A stretch of DNA of 64,000 bases from Tilletiopsis washingtonensis (taxonomy: Eukaryota > Basidiomycota > Exobasidiomycetes > Entylomatales), in the NCBI RefSeq assembly GCF_003144115.1, contig NW_020312006.1, forward strand, positions 533,822 through 597,821, in the 5' to 3' direction. The notes beneath the pieces were generated by a model that was given only the letters and a program-made list of their open reading frames with translations, had not been told where the DNA came from and did not search any database. Shown piece after piece: positions 44,731-56,905 of the stretch. A program made the position numbers and the translations under genes. Numbering within the stretch: position 1 is the stretch's first letter; each line of letters starts with the position of its first letter.

Positions 44731-46107
44731 TCACTGGTAGAAGCCGCCCTTGTCGCTCTTCTTGCCCGTGCGGCCGTCCTTGACGAGGTCCTCGAGCAGC
44801 GCCGACTCCTTGACGGCCTCTGCCGAGATCTCGCCCGTCTGCGTGCGCGTCTCGCGCCAGCCCTTTGCGATGTGCGAGAGCGTGTCGAGGCCGACGAGGT
44901 CCGAGAGCTCGAAGGGGCCCATCGGGTCTGTGCGCGCAGGTCAGCGGGATGCACACCTGCGGTTCAGCGTGCCAAACTCACAGCCAGCGCCGAGCTTCAT
45001 GGCCGTGTCGACGTCCTCCTTGCTCGCCTCGCCGCGCTCGACCATGCGGATCGCCTCGAGCATGTACGGCACCAGCAGGCGGTTCACAATGAAGCCCGGC
45101 GAGTCGACGCACGAGACGGGCACCTTGCCCATCTGCTTCGCCACGCCCGTGAGCGTGTCGAAGGCGTCGGGCGTCGTCTCCTTGGTGCGCACGATCTCGA
45201 CGAGCCTGCAGAGGCGTCAGGGAATGGGCAAACGCGATGTGGAGAGGCGGACTCACTTCATCTGCGGTACTGGGTTGAAGGCGTGGAAGCCTATAAGGGC
45301 GTGTGAGCGAGCAAGCCAGCCGGAAGCGTAGCCCCCCCTGACGCGAGCACATGGCGCCTCGAAGCATGCTGCGCCAAGTAGGGGACCTCTGAGCGCACAG
45401 CGCCAGCCAAGGCGAAGCACAAGCAGCGCTCTGAGCAAGCTAATGCCGCCTTCTCCGCGCGACGCGCCTGGGCGCTCCTGGGCACTCCTTGCCCTGCCCC
45501 GCCAGCGCGCACTCACCGCCAAAGACCTTCTTGCGCTCCGCGCTCACGGTGCTGGCGACGTCGGTGACGCTGAGGCTGCTCGTGTTGGTGGCGAAGATGC
45601 ACTCCTTGGGCGCCTTGCCGTCGAGGAACTTGAAGAGCTCCTGCTTGATGCCGACGTTCTCGATGATGGCCTCGACGACGAGGTCCGCCTTCTCGACGGC
45701 CTGCGCTGCGTCCTTGCTGAACGCAATCTTGCCCACAATGTCCTTGACCGCGGCGGCCTGCTCGTCGGCGCTCTTGTCGGCCATGCTCTTCTTGAAGATG
45801 CGCGTGAGCGACTTGCTGATGATGCTGCTGCCCGTCTGCAGTGCCTTGTCCGACACGTCGGCGAGCGTGACGTTGTAGCCGCCCTTGTGCGCCATGACCT
45901 GGGCGATGCCGGCGCCCATGAGGCCCGCGCCGAAGCTGCCATCGCCGTCAGCATGCGGTGCGGCAGCGCAAGGCAGCACGGCTCCACTTACACGGTGATG
46001 TTCTTGACGTCGCGCTGCGCCGCCAGCGACGTGGAGAAGGCGCGCGTGGCAAGCAGCGGCGCGGCACTGCGCGCGAGGCGAGAGGTACGGAGGAGCGACA
46101 TGGCCAT
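44731..46107 (-). CDS. 3-hydroxyacyl-CoA dehydrogenase, mitochondrial
   Basis: NAD-dependent L-3-hydroxyacyl-CoA dehydrogenase, third step of fatty-acid beta-oxidation. Exons (minus) 46107-45992, 45935-45517, 45292-45259, 45205-44982, 44927-44731; 329 aa. The leader ([19 protein letters not shown]...) is a mitochondrial presequence. The Rossmann motif [13 protein letters not shown] begins at residue 40. Substrate-site features include [14 protein letters not shown], the catalytic His in [17 protein letters not shown] with its Glu partner, and [20 protein letters not shown]. The C-terminal dimerisation domain includes [20 protein letters not shown]. It ends GGFYQ without a peroxisomal SKL signal. 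Exon 3 is only 34 nt and encodes the catalytic His segment. Its 3' end faces ATP20 at 247 bp. Confidence 0.93.
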
Positions 46108-47657
46108 GCGTGGAATGAGGATGCGGGAGCGGTGCGGAGGGTGCGGAGCCAACGTTGCGGCGCCCTCAAGCATCACGCACGCACGGCGGCATCGGCGCAC
46201 GGCGGCCCGGTGCGGCGCGCGTGCCCGAGTGCCGCGCCCAGCGGCTGGCGCTGCGTCACGGCGCGCGGCGCGGGGCGCGTGACAGCGGGGCGGCGCTGTT
46301 CCCACGCTCACTCGTCCGCGCCGATCTGGCGCCGCCGTCCGCTCTCGACGTCTCCACGCAGTGCCAAAGCTGTGCAGCGGCCCGACAGCCCTGAATGCTG
46401 CGCGGCCTCTCGTCCCATGGTTCGCTTTGCTGCAGCGGCCTCGGCGCGCGGTCTCAAGGCGATGTGAGTCTGTGCCAGCGACGTGTTGCAGCGCGAGGCG
46501 TTGGGATGGGCACTTTGAGCAGCAACATCGCCCAGATCTCACCGTGTCCGCGTGCAGCCGCCACGCTATCCCGCAGTACCAAGAGAGCATCACTCGAGCC
46601 GCCATCACGACCACAGAGATGACTGCTGAATAGTGAGCCAGACTGCTTTACTCCTCGTGTCCTGCGCTGGCCAGCAGCGACGCCTGTGCAGCGTCCGCAG
46701 GCGCGCGCGCGTGGCTGGCCGCACGCGGCACGTGCCTCTGCGCGCCGACGCCGCGCACCCACCCCGGACTCGTTTGCGCTCTGCCTCCACTGCGCACAGC
46801 TTGTATCCTGATGTGACATAGCTGCTCCCTCTAAGCTCTGAGCTGAGATCAAGCTTGCCGCGATGCAAACAACAGCCGGAGGCGCGAACTCGTCCTAGGG
46901 CTGCTCTATCGATGAGCACGGCGACTCGGCCCTGCGGCGCAAGCACCTCTGCGAAGACAAGATGCCGCTATGGCGCATTGCGCTCTCGCACGAGAGAGAT
47001 GAGCGCGCGTTAAGCCTTGTCCGCCGCTGTCGGGGATGCCGCGCGCGGCACATGCAGACGCCGCGCGTGTGGCACGGCGCCAGTCTCGGCGCCACCCCGC
47101 GCCGCCCGCTGCCCCTTTCGGCGCCCAGATCCAGCCAAGGCAAGGCGCTGCGCTGCTGGCGCACCCGCCGCACGGGTTGACGTGCGTCAATTCTCGCGGC
47201 CTCGAGCGGTGCTCCGTTTCCTGGAGGGCGCGGCGCCGCGCATTTTGGGGGTTGCCGGGGGTCGCGCAGAGGCGCTTGAAGACGCCCCCCGCTCGAGCGA
47301 GATGAGCTCTCCGTCCCACCACCACCCTCATCCTACGGTTAGTCGGCGCTGCTGCGCACCTCGCCACCGCCGCATCCACCCCATACTGACGCTCTCCTCC
47401 CTGTTTCTCCCTTGCTACCCTCCAATTTTCGCTCTCTACCTGTGCCACATCCCTCCTGTCACCCTCTGCCGTGCATTTCTGCGCGCATTTCCGCCGATCT
47501 CGCCGCCGCCGTCGCCGCCACGCCCGCGCCTCGCACTGTGGTCCGTCGCGCGTGCTGATATCGCGTCGATCTGGCGGTGCACCCGCGCCGCGCCCGCTAC
47601 ACACCGCGCCCGCCGCACTGCACCCGCCTGCTTCACCACCACCACCACCCAACAGTC
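46108..47657. other. 1.55-kb divergent region upstream of HADH and histone H3
   Basis: No supported gene. Open frames are Arg/Ala-rich and compositional. The last ~320 bp before the H3 start are pyrimidine-rich with CACCACC runs, typical of a strong promoter and 5' UTR. No H4 gene accompanies H3 here. Confidence 0.6.
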
Positions 47658-48462
<805 letters not shown>

Positions 48463-48950
48463 ACACGTCGCCACCATGGCCTCGTTCTAGCGCTCTGTTC
48501 TCGTGTCTCGCTCCGCGCCGTCCATTTACCTCTACCTTGTACCATTACCCCTTGATGTGATCGTCTTGCCGCTGTGCTCTTGCGTGTCCACTGAGAGCGA
48601 ACGCGATCAAGCGTTCTGCTCTCGGCGAGGCACACATCGCGCAGAGCACTGTACGCTCGACGAGCGCATCATGTATCCAGACCTGCGACCAGCCGGCATC
48701 GCCGCTGCGTCTTTCGCCGCCTCGCCTCTTCGGCGTGCGTCGCCCCCACCCCGTGTGGCCCCTAGCTCGTACGCAATGCCACTCTCATCGTCCGTGCACT
48801 GGCTGTGATGTAGATGCGATTCCGGAGCGTGTAGATAGGCGAAGGGAGGGGTATGCGCGCTGCAGACGCTGCGTGGCAGCGGAGCGCAGAAGGGGGGAGA
48901 GAGCAAGGCCAGCAGAAGCAGAGAGCAAGGGGAGGAGGAGACGCGCACGT
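48463..48950. other. gap between convergent genes
   Basis: 488 bp between H3 and the DUF1769 gene, 3' to 3'. No coding frame, repeat or animal-type histone stem-loop recognised. Confidence 0.55.
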
Positions 48951-49662
48951 CTAGTCGTCGACGATCTGGAAGCTGACGGTGCAGAATGTCGTCTGCGTTC
49001 GGTTCAGGTCAGCGCTGCAGCAGAGAAGGTGGCTTCAAGCCATCACTCACCTCCTCGGCACCGGCTGCGCGCAGCGTGTAGCGGATCGGCATATCGGTGA
49101 AGAAACGTCGGAGGGACATCGACACCGGACCAAGTCCTAGCTGGAAGGAGTTCATGTCGAACGCGTCTGTGAAGAACTGTGGACGCTGTGAGCTGGATGA
49201 TGACCGGCAGGGACGCCTCGGCACGCACCGTAGCGCCGTAGACCACGTCCGGGTTCCACACATGCTTGATGCGCGCCTCCTCGCTGGCAAAGTGCTTGCG
49301 CCGGCGAGCCGTGCTGACGTTCTTGTTGATGAAGACGAACGAGTTGTCCTCGACGGCGTCGACTTTCGGATTGCCCCACCGCCACGGCCCGAGCTGGTCG
49401 TCGAGCTTGCTCTGCCACTCCGAAGCACCCTCGTCCTTCCGCACGCTCGCCTTGCGCGCCACGCGCTCGCCCGCCAGGTCAAAGTCGGTTTCGCGCAGGC
49501 CGTCAGAGGCAGCCGCAGCCTCGGCGTCGCGCCGAAGGTCCGTCGTGATGCGCTGCAGCGGCGGCATCTCCGGCGCCGGCTCCTTGCTGCGGTGCTCCTC
49601 GTCCAGCTCGCTCGCCTCGGCCTCGGTCGGCAGACGCACCGTGCCCATCGGTGGCGTCGACG

Positions 49663-49693
<31 letters not shown>

Positions 49694-50974
49694 GTCATCC
49701 TCGCTGCCGTCCGTGAGCTTGTTCTTTACCTTCTGCGCTGCCGAGCGCGTGAAGGTGCCGAGCCGCGACAGCGTCGGGTGCGACGCCTCGTGGCCGTGCT
49801 GCACTTCGCCAGCACCCGGCGGCGGCGCCAGCGACGAGGCATTGCTGCTCGTCGACGCCGCCGTGCCGGTGCGCTGCACACCGCTGATCGCTGGCGAGCG
49901 CGGGCGCGACGGGTTGAGGTGTGCGTGGTGCGCCTCGAGCAGCGCACGCACGGGCGCCTCGTCGGCAAAGCCAATGAAGCTCCAGTACTTCTTGCGGACG
50001 CGCTGCTCCTTTGGCGGACCGCCCATGCCGAACCAGCCGCGCTTCTTGGGCGCCTCCTTGCCCGCCGACTCGGCCAGCGACTCCTGCGGCACCACGTCGC
50101 CATCGTCGTCGTCGTCGTCGGTACGCGGAGAGGAAGGCGTGTGCGTGCCCGACGCGTTACCAGACGGGTGCCGCAGCACAATGACCGCGTCGTTGGCGCG
50201 CGACGGAGCGGGCCAGGCGCAGAGCGTGTTCATGCATGCCGCATACGCTGCAGAGGCTGTCAGAGCGAGATGGGGCCACCTACGGCAGGGCACGTACCTG
50301 ACATGATGTAAGGCCGTCCCGACGGCGGCTTCTCCTCGTCTGCGAAAAGCCTCAGCCTCGGCGGCAGAGCAAGAGGCTCGGCTCACTCACAGAAGGTGCA
50401 GGGGTCGATCATCTTGGCAATGCGCATGCCGGCGTTGAACGGCGCACGCGGGAACTCCTTGGGCAGGTACTCAAAGTCCGTCTGTGGCGCATCCGTGAGC
50501 CAGGTGCGCAGGCCCGGGGTGAACACAGCCACTCACGCCGAAGAGCACCTCGTTGCCGTTCCACGGCTTCTTGAAGCGGCCCTCGATCTGGATGCAGAAG
50601 CGGCGCGAGCGGTCTGCGGTGCGGAGTCTCAGCCTTGGCGCGCAACAGGATGCCGTTGCGAGAAGACCACGCAGCGCACAGCACACGCCTTCCAGCGTTC
50701 ATGCCCGTCATTGCCGCATGGCGCGCCCTGTCGCCGCAGCGCTCCACCGCCGCACATCCCTCTGTTCCCCCTCTCTCTCTCTCACACACTCACCGCGGAA
50801 GTACTCCCTGCCCTCCTCGCCCTCGCGCGCGCCCGGCGCATCCTTGATGCGCACGAGCACGCGCCCGACGAAGTGCTCCGTGTCGATCTCGTGGGGCCTG
50901 CGCTGGTCGTTGAGGCGCGCCGGCTCCATGTGGAAGCGGTCGGGCCCGACGAGGACCTGGAGGCGCGGCGCCAT
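48951..50974 (-). CDS. DUF1769 domain protein
   Basis: Fungal DUF1769 protein; function unknown. Seven exons (minus): 50974-50794, 50613-50537, 50481-50391, 50339-50298, 50247-49229, 49176-49051, 48992-48951; 525 aa. The DUF1769 core is at both ends: LQVLVGPDRFHMEPARLND, TEHFVGRVLVRIKD, FCIQIEGRFKKPWNGNEVLF, FNAGMRIAKMIDPCTFYE and GRPYIMSAYAACMNTLCAW near the start, then EDNSFVFINKNVSTARRR, FFTDAFDMNSFQLGLGPVSM and MPIRYTLRAAGAEETTFCTV near the end. Between them lies a ~300-residue disordered acidic region with a DDDDDDG run and a His-Glu repeat (HEHEHEHEH). No signal peptide or anchor is visible. Confidence 0.85.
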
Positions 50975-51683
50975 GGCGTGCGTTGCTTGCTTGCTGATGG
51001 TGGTGGTGAGGCAGAGTGGGCTGAGCGAAGAACAGAGGCGGCAGCACGCCCCACCACCACGCAGATCGCAGCGGCCGCAGCTCGGGGCCGCCTTCTCTCC
51101 AGGAAGCCTGCGAAGACGACGCAGCACACGCAGCGGGGTGGAGGCCGCGTGCGGCTGCGGCCGCTGCTGTGGAGGCGCAGCGCGGCGCAGATCTTGCTGC
51201 ACCTGCTGCCGCGGCACAGCGCCACGCTGATGACGGCAGCAAACGCCGGGCGCCGGCAGGAGAGCAGTCTCGGCTCGTGCTTCCGCGGCAGAACAACACG
51301 CATAGCGCATGCGCCGCTGCTGCACCGAGCAGCAGCCGCATCAGCCGGCAGCACCGACACCGACAGCGAGCGGTACATCCGACATCGCTCACCAAGACGG
51401 CAGCGGCAACGAGTGGAGCAGCCAGGCTTGCCTCGGGGCTCGACTGCGTCGCATGGGCATCTGCGCCTCACGCTCAGCATGCACCCGACGGCCTTGCAGA
51501 TGATGCGCGGGACACCGCAACGCAGCCGCTTGCACAAATGAGAACAGAGAGCACCGCGCTGGGCTTGGCACTGACTGGCTGGAAGCAGTGCTCTACGCCG
51601 CCCGCGGCGTCTTGAGCACCAGCCTCTCTGCCTCGCCCTGATCCGCCTGTCACACAGGGGTTATGCTGTCTAGGTGCGATGCA
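50975..51683. other. intergenic, no gene recognised
   Basis: 709 bp between the DUF1769 start and the 3' end of cardiolipin synthase. Open frames on both strands are Arg/Ala-rich and compositional; no repeat or RNA gene seen. Confidence 0.55.
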
Positions 51684-53064
51684 TTACTTTGGGCTGCGCT
51701 TGGCCGCGACAGACGCAACCTCGGCCGCCTTGGCGAGCACCTTCTGGCTGCCGCCGCCGCCGAGGTAGCCGAGGCCGCTCCACACCGTGGTGGCCGAGAC
51801 GATCCAGATGAGCGCCGTCCACGGCAGCTCGAGGTTGCTCTGCCACACGGGCGGCAGCAGCGGCATGAGCGTCGCCGTGCCGACGAGCACGAGCTGCAGC
51901 GCCGTGTTGGCCTTGCTGATCGCCGTCGGCACGACCGTGGCGCTGGGCAGCGTGGGGTCAAAGTAGCGCGCCAGCGTGCGCGGCTTGGAGAGCGTGCGGA
52001 AGCGGATGAAGAAGGCAGAGATGACGAGCAGCACGTCGCGCCCGATGATGAGCACGGCCAGCGGCACTGCAGCGCACGTGTCAGCTTTTGACGCCTCGTT
52101 TCCTCTTCACCACTCACTCGGCAGCAGTCCGCGGTACGCCAGCGCCACAACCATCGTCGTCATCAGCGCCTTGTCGGCCGCGGGGTCGGCGATGCTGCCA
52201 AAGACGGTGAAGCTGCCGCGCTTGCGCGCAATGTAGCCGTCGAGCGCGTCGCTGGCGCCGGCGACGAAGAGCAGCGCCACGCCCGCTTTGAGCTGGCCCG
52301 TGGCGATGAGGTAGCCCAGCACGGGACACGAGGCCAGGCGCAGCATCGTGAGCACGTTGGGCAGCGTCATGATGTCCTCGGAAAGCTGCCGGGCAGGCGT
52401 CAGCGCGAGATTCTCACACGCAAAGATGATGCCCGATGGAGCACAAGGTGCGCACACAGGCAGCATGCCCTCGTACACACTGCACCGCTCCACAGTCTGG
52501 CTCCTCCTGGCCGACGTGTGATTCGCAGCTACGCACCTTCTCCTTGCCGTACGCGACCGCCCGGTCCGTGGCCTCCTGCTTCACGCCGTCAACCGCGTCC
52601 TGGCCCTTCTTGAGCGCCTGCTCGCCCGCACTGTTGGCCGCCTGGCGCAGCTCGTCGCCGCGCCCCTGCACCTGGCGCAGCGCCTCCTTGCCCTTCTCCA
52701 CAATGCTGCCGTCGCGCGGTGCCGCCTTGCCCTTCTCCACGATGCCGCCGGTGCCGCCGAGCTTGTTCTCGACCTCGCGCTTGATGTCCTTCAGCACGCC
52801 CTCGATGCCGCCGTCGGGCTTACCGCCGGGCGGCTGCGCCTCACGCCGCGCTGCTGCGGCCGAGAATGCGCGCCGTGCGATGGCGGGCAGGCTGGAGGAG
52901 CTGCCATGGCCCAGCGCCGAGCTCAAGACGGTGCGAGGCGCGCATCGCGGCCGACGCTCGAGCGAGGAGAAGACGCGCTGCCCGCTGCTGCTGCTGCTGC
53001 CGGCGACGGCGGCGAAGATGCGCGGCGCGGCGGCACGGCCGAGGTGCGGCAGAAGAAGTGCCAT
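51684..53064 (-). CDS. CRD1: cardiolipin synthase (CDP-alcohol phosphatidyltransferase)
   Basis: Mitochondrial inner-membrane enzyme joining CDP-diacylglycerol and phosphatidylglycerol to give cardiolipin. Exons (minus) 53064-52537, 52385-52118, 52066-51684; 392 aa. The catalytic signature D-x2-D-G-x2-A-R-x8-G-x3-D-x3-D is complete: Asp222, Asp225, Gly226, Ala229, Arg230, Gly239, Asp243, Asp247. Hydrophobic helices surround it (LRLASCPVLGYLIATG, PLAVLIIGRDVLLVISAFFI, NTALQLVLVGTATLMPLLP), and MTLPNVLTMLRL is the usual family start. A presequence-like leader comes first. Residues ~85-176 form an unusual extension: charged, Gly/Lys/Ala-rich, LEA-like, with a VEKGK motif twice. That extension is confined to exon 1, and exon 1 ends exactly where the enzyme begins. 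Confidence 0.9.
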
Positions 53065-53686
53065 ACGAAGGTGCGGAGGGGACGAGGATGAGGTGGACAA
53101 GAGAGAAGGGCCGCCGGGGCGGAGAGCGGGGTGCTGGTGTGGGGTGCCGCCGCATACACAGGGCCCGGCGAGAGGGTGTGGAGGAGCGCGCGGCCGCGCG
53201 CGGCGCAAAGGCGTCGCTTAGCCGCACGGCAGAGTCGCACCCCTCAGCATTCCATCTCGCCGTTGCCAGCCGTGAGGGGCCGTTGCGCACAAGGGGCGGC
53301 AAGTATGAGCGAGCTGGCTGCGTAGCCCCGACAGGACGATGTTCCTGTCTTCTCGCTCCTGCCGATCCATACGCGGCCGGTGAGATAAAGGAGGAGGCGC
53401 GAGGCCTTCCCGCCGGCCGGTGGCCCTTGCATGCGCAGGCGCCGCGCGCGCGCGCGCGGCTGTTCCCACGCGCCCCGCCAGCGACGCGTCGAGATGCGCA
53501 CACGCTCCGCCGCCGCCGCTGCTGCCGGCGGAACGTGCCAGTCCGCCGGCGTCGAGCAGCCTGCCTCTTCACCACCACCATCACCAGCAGCTGCACTCGC
53601 CGTTCCCGCCGCGTCAGGTCACTTTCCGCCGCCACACCTCTCTCGACAGCCCTTCGCTCGCCCGTCGCGGCCTGCCTGCCGGCGCC
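53065..53686. other. divergent upstream region of CRD1 and the Pho85-like kinase
   Basis: 622 bp between two start codons. It includes an alternating GCGCGCGCGCGC run near 53,445 and pyrimidine-rich sequence just before the kinase gene. No coding feature. Confidence 0.6.
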
Positions 53687-55521
53687 ATGAACTACGTGCA
53701 GCTCGAGAAGCTCGGTCAGTCGCGCGTGCGCCGAGAAGGGGGGGGGGGGGCGAGGAGGGGCAGAGCACTGCGGTGCGGCGCATGCAGCAGGCGGCAAGGT
53801 CTGCGATGCGCAGCTGGGGTGTGCGCTGGCCAGCGGTGGACTTTGCCAGCGTCGCAGCGCCGAAAGACATGAGCTCGCCGCTCGCGATCCCGGCGGCGCG
53901 CCGCTGGCAGGGCGAAGAGGCGCCACTCGGCAAGCGAGCGCCGATGTTGGGCGCACAGCAGGTGCTGTGCGAACGCTGCGCATCGCAGGCGTGCCTGGTA
54001 CGCTCTCGCCGCCAAGGCGATGGGTGTGACGTGCAGCGCTGGGACAGCACTGCCGGCCGCGCGCAGGCGCCACGGAGCGGGTGCTGCGCGCCCTGCAGCA
54101 GGACGGTACAGGTAGTGCTGCCAGAGACTGCGTCCTCGGGCTGTACTGAAAGACGACGATGTGGGTGCCGCCGCTGTAGAGGCAGCCTCTGTAGCGGCGG
54201 CACCCGCATCGTCGTCGTGCAGTACAGCCTGGAGACGCGAATTGGAGCGCGCGCCTGTCCAAGTCATGGCTGTGCGCACGGGCACTGACACGACTGGGCA
54301 CGCAGGTGAGGGAACGTATGCGACGGTCTTCAAGGTGAGTCTGCCGCCGCGGCGCGCCGCGCTCAGCACTGACACGCGGGGACAGGGGCGCTCGCGCACG
54401 ACAAACGAGGTCGTGGCGCTAAAGGAGATCCACCTCGATGCCGAGGAGGGCACGCCGTCGACGGCGATCCGCGAGATCTCGCTGATGAAGGAGCTGCGGC
54501 ACGTCAACATCGTGCGGCTGCACGACGTCATCCACACGGAGAGCAAGCTCATGCTCGTGTTCGAGTTCATGGAGCAGGACCTCAAGAAGTACATGGACAT
54601 CCACGGCGAGCGCGGCGCCCTCGACCCGACGACGGTGCGCAGCTTCATGTTCCAGCTGCTCAAGGGCACGGCCTTCTGCCACGAGAATCGCGTGCTGCAC
54701 CGCGACCTGAAGCCGCAGAACCTGCTGATCAACAAGCGCGTGAGTGCTGTGCGTTGCGCTACAGCTCACACGCGCTGACCCGTTTCCCAGGGCGAGCTGA
54801 AGCTGGCCGACTTTGGTCTGGCGCGTGCGTTCGGCATTCCCGTCAACACCTTCTCCAACGAAGTCGTGACGCTGTGGTACCGCGCGCCCGACGTGCTGCT
54901 CGGCTCGCGCACGTACAGCACGAGCATCGACGTGTGGAGCGCCGGCTGCATCATGGCCGAGATGATCAGCGGCGTGCCGCTCTTCCGCGGCCGCGACAAC
55001 AACGACCAGCTCAACCAGATCCTGCGCATCCTCGGCACGCCCGACGAGAACACGATCAAGCGCCTCGTGAACGACTCGGTGAGTGGAGCAGACGGGGGTT
55101 GCGGCATGCCCATGCTGATCGCGCCACCGCAGCCCGAGATCCAGATCCGGCCCTTCCCGCGCATGCCCAAGGTGCCCTTCCAACAACTCTACCCCAAGGC
55201 ACACCCGCTGGCGATCGATCTGCTCGAGAAGCTGCTCAAGTTTGACCCGACGCAGCGCATCTCGGCCGACGAGGCGCTGCGCCACCCCTACTTCACCACG
55301 AGCCACGCCATCAGTGGACAGCAGGGTCAGGGCCAGCAGCAACAACAGGCGCAGCAGCAGCAGCAGCCCCAGGGGCAGGCGCAGAATGGAGGGTGGGCAC
55401 AGGTGCGTGTCGCTCGTGGCTGAGCTGCTGAGCAGCATGCTGACGGCTCGCGATGCCACAGGGCGGCCAGCAGCGGGCAGCGCAGCCGCAACAGCAGCAG
55501 CAGCAGGTCTACATGCAATAG
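53687..55521 (+). CDS. PHO85: Pho85-type cyclin-dependent kinase
   Basis: CDK of the Pho85/CDK5 group, used with several cyclins in phosphate, nutrient and cell-cycle control. Exons 53687-53714, 54306-54334, 54386-54739, 54791-55078, 55133-55402, 55462-55521; 342 aa. The glycine loop is split by intron 1 ([12 protein letters not shown]), the Lys is in VVALKEI, the cyclin-binding helix is PSTAIRE (43-49), HRD at 124-126, DFG at 144-146, and the activation segment [20 protein letters not shown] is of the Pho85 type without the phosphorylated CDK1 Thr. The C-terminal ~50 residues are Gln-rich. Intron 1 is 591 nt, ten times the local norm, has an atypical GTCAGT donor and contains a 13-G run (53738-53750) and the hairpin listed separately. 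Intron 4 (54 nt) is stop-free in frame. Confidence 0.93.
54139..54229 (+). ncRNA. intronic 45-bp-armed hairpin (candidate structured RNA)
   Basis: Near-perfect inverted repeat inside intron 1 of the Pho85-like gene: left arm 54139-54183, one central base, right arm 54185-54229. The arms differ at five of 45 positions. Read as sense RNA, three of the five become G-U pairs and only two A-G mismatches remain, so 43 of 45 positions pair. A stem of this length resembles a microRNA-like or siRNA precursor. It could equally be a fold-back insertion. No target-site duplication was identified. Confidence 0.5.
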
Positions 55522-55758
55522 ACGGGCTGCGCACAGGATCGCGTGGCGCGCGTCGAGGCGCTCGCCAGCGCTCTCACTCGGCTCGCCTGGAGCTGCTCTC
55601 TAGCAGCTTCATCACGCCTCTGCCTTGCCCGACCTCCATCATCTGTATGCTCCTCATGTCCACGTCTCCATCGTTTCGCCTCGCTTCACGGTCCCAACTT
55701 CTACTCTCTTACGCCGCGTAATGATAGGCACACTTTGCAACTCACGCGCAGTCATGCT

Positions 55759-56905
55759 CTATATTGGCGTCGAACTGAGCGCCGCATCGCTCCAGCCGAG
55801 CAGCACGACGATGCATGAGCGGCTCTGTTCCTCCTGCGTCGCAGGCAGCGAGTCGACATCGCCGTGCCAGGGGCGCCAGGCGTCTGCAGAGTCCGCACGC
55901 AGCACATCCATGCTCCAGCGCTCCTCGTCATGCGCCACGAGATGCAGCTCGGCGGCGCGCTGCAGGAAGCGCACGAGCGCCCAGGCGCCCGTGTGGAAGC
56001 CTGCTACGACGGCGATGCGCGCCTCGGACGAGCGACGAAGCAGCACGCTCATCGTGTGCAGCAGCGCGGTCTGCGCGGCCGTCTGCCACAGACAGTCGGC
56101 GACGAGGACGAGCGAGAAGCCGCGAGCGTCAGGCGACAAGCTGCGAGAGGTGGCATCAGTGCTGTACGACAGTCGAGCATCCCTGCCATGCAGCCGAATG
56201 CCTCAATGCTACGCTGGCTGCTCACCTGTACACTATCCGCTCCTGCTCCTCCACACCCCACTCGAGGCCCCGCACATGTGTGTCGAGCGCTTGACCGCCT
56301 GCATCTCCACCCGATCCCTTCCTTGCCCCATCTTTTGGCAGCGGCATGTTTGCGACCGGCGCTTCCCGCTCCCTCTGCATATTCTCCTCAAGCGCCCGCA
56401 GCAGATGCGGCGACGGGTAGTCCGTCACCACCACGGCTCTGCGGGTCTTTGAGCGGCTCTCGGCGAGGAGGCCATCGCGAATGATGCGTGCGGACACCAG
56501 GCTGGGCAGGCCAGTGCCAGCGCCGAGCTCAACGACGGCGTCATGATGCTCTAGCGAGAGACGTGCGAGGAGCGATGAGGGCGCTGCCGCAGAAGAGGAC
56601 GCCTCGCCGCCCTCATTCGCTCCGGTCGCGTCGAGTAGCAGTGCGGCGAGCACGCGTCCAGCATCCCACTGGTAGTGCGCATAGAGGCCCGTGTCGCCGG
56701 CAGCATGCTCGGGCACGCGGAAGCGCAGCGGCGTCGCCAGGCGAGCGTGCTCGAAGCTCGTCAGCGCGCCGGCGGCGCCTGACGAGGCCGAGTGGTGCGC
56801 GAAGAGCAGCGAGAGGGCGCCGGAGAAGTGCTCCAGGCCGCCGTCGGAGTCGCTGTCGGCGTTCGCAGCCTCGGCGCTGGCGCTGCGGCGGCGCGAGGTG
56901 CCCAT
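55759..56905 (-). CDS. EFM7/NNT1-like protein methyltransferase
   Basis: Seven-beta-strand methyltransferase of the METTL21-like group, closest to yeast Efm7 (Nnt1), which methylates the N-terminus and Lys2 of elongation factor 1A. Exons (minus) 56905-56226 and 56140-55759; 353 aa, against about 260 in yeast, the excess being N-terminal and in loops. Motifs: LYAHYQWDAGRVLAALLL, the SAM-binding loop VVELGAGTGLPSLVSARI, AVVVTDYPSPHLLRALEENM, VRGLEWG, then FSLVLVADCLWQTAAQTALL. The start is the ATG at 56,905; upstream frame has no family-like sequence. The short phase-2 join restores Ser before the conserved strand. Confidence 0.82.

Noticed and set aside
46906-47652. Minus-strand open frame of about 250 codons opposite the histone promoter
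   Set aside because: Arg/Ala/Cys-rich chance frame, no domain, covers the H3 5' flank.
54139-54229. Rho-independent terminator or CRISPR repeat for the intronic hairpin
   Set aside because: Eukaryotic intron context, no U-run, single copy, and stem far longer than either.
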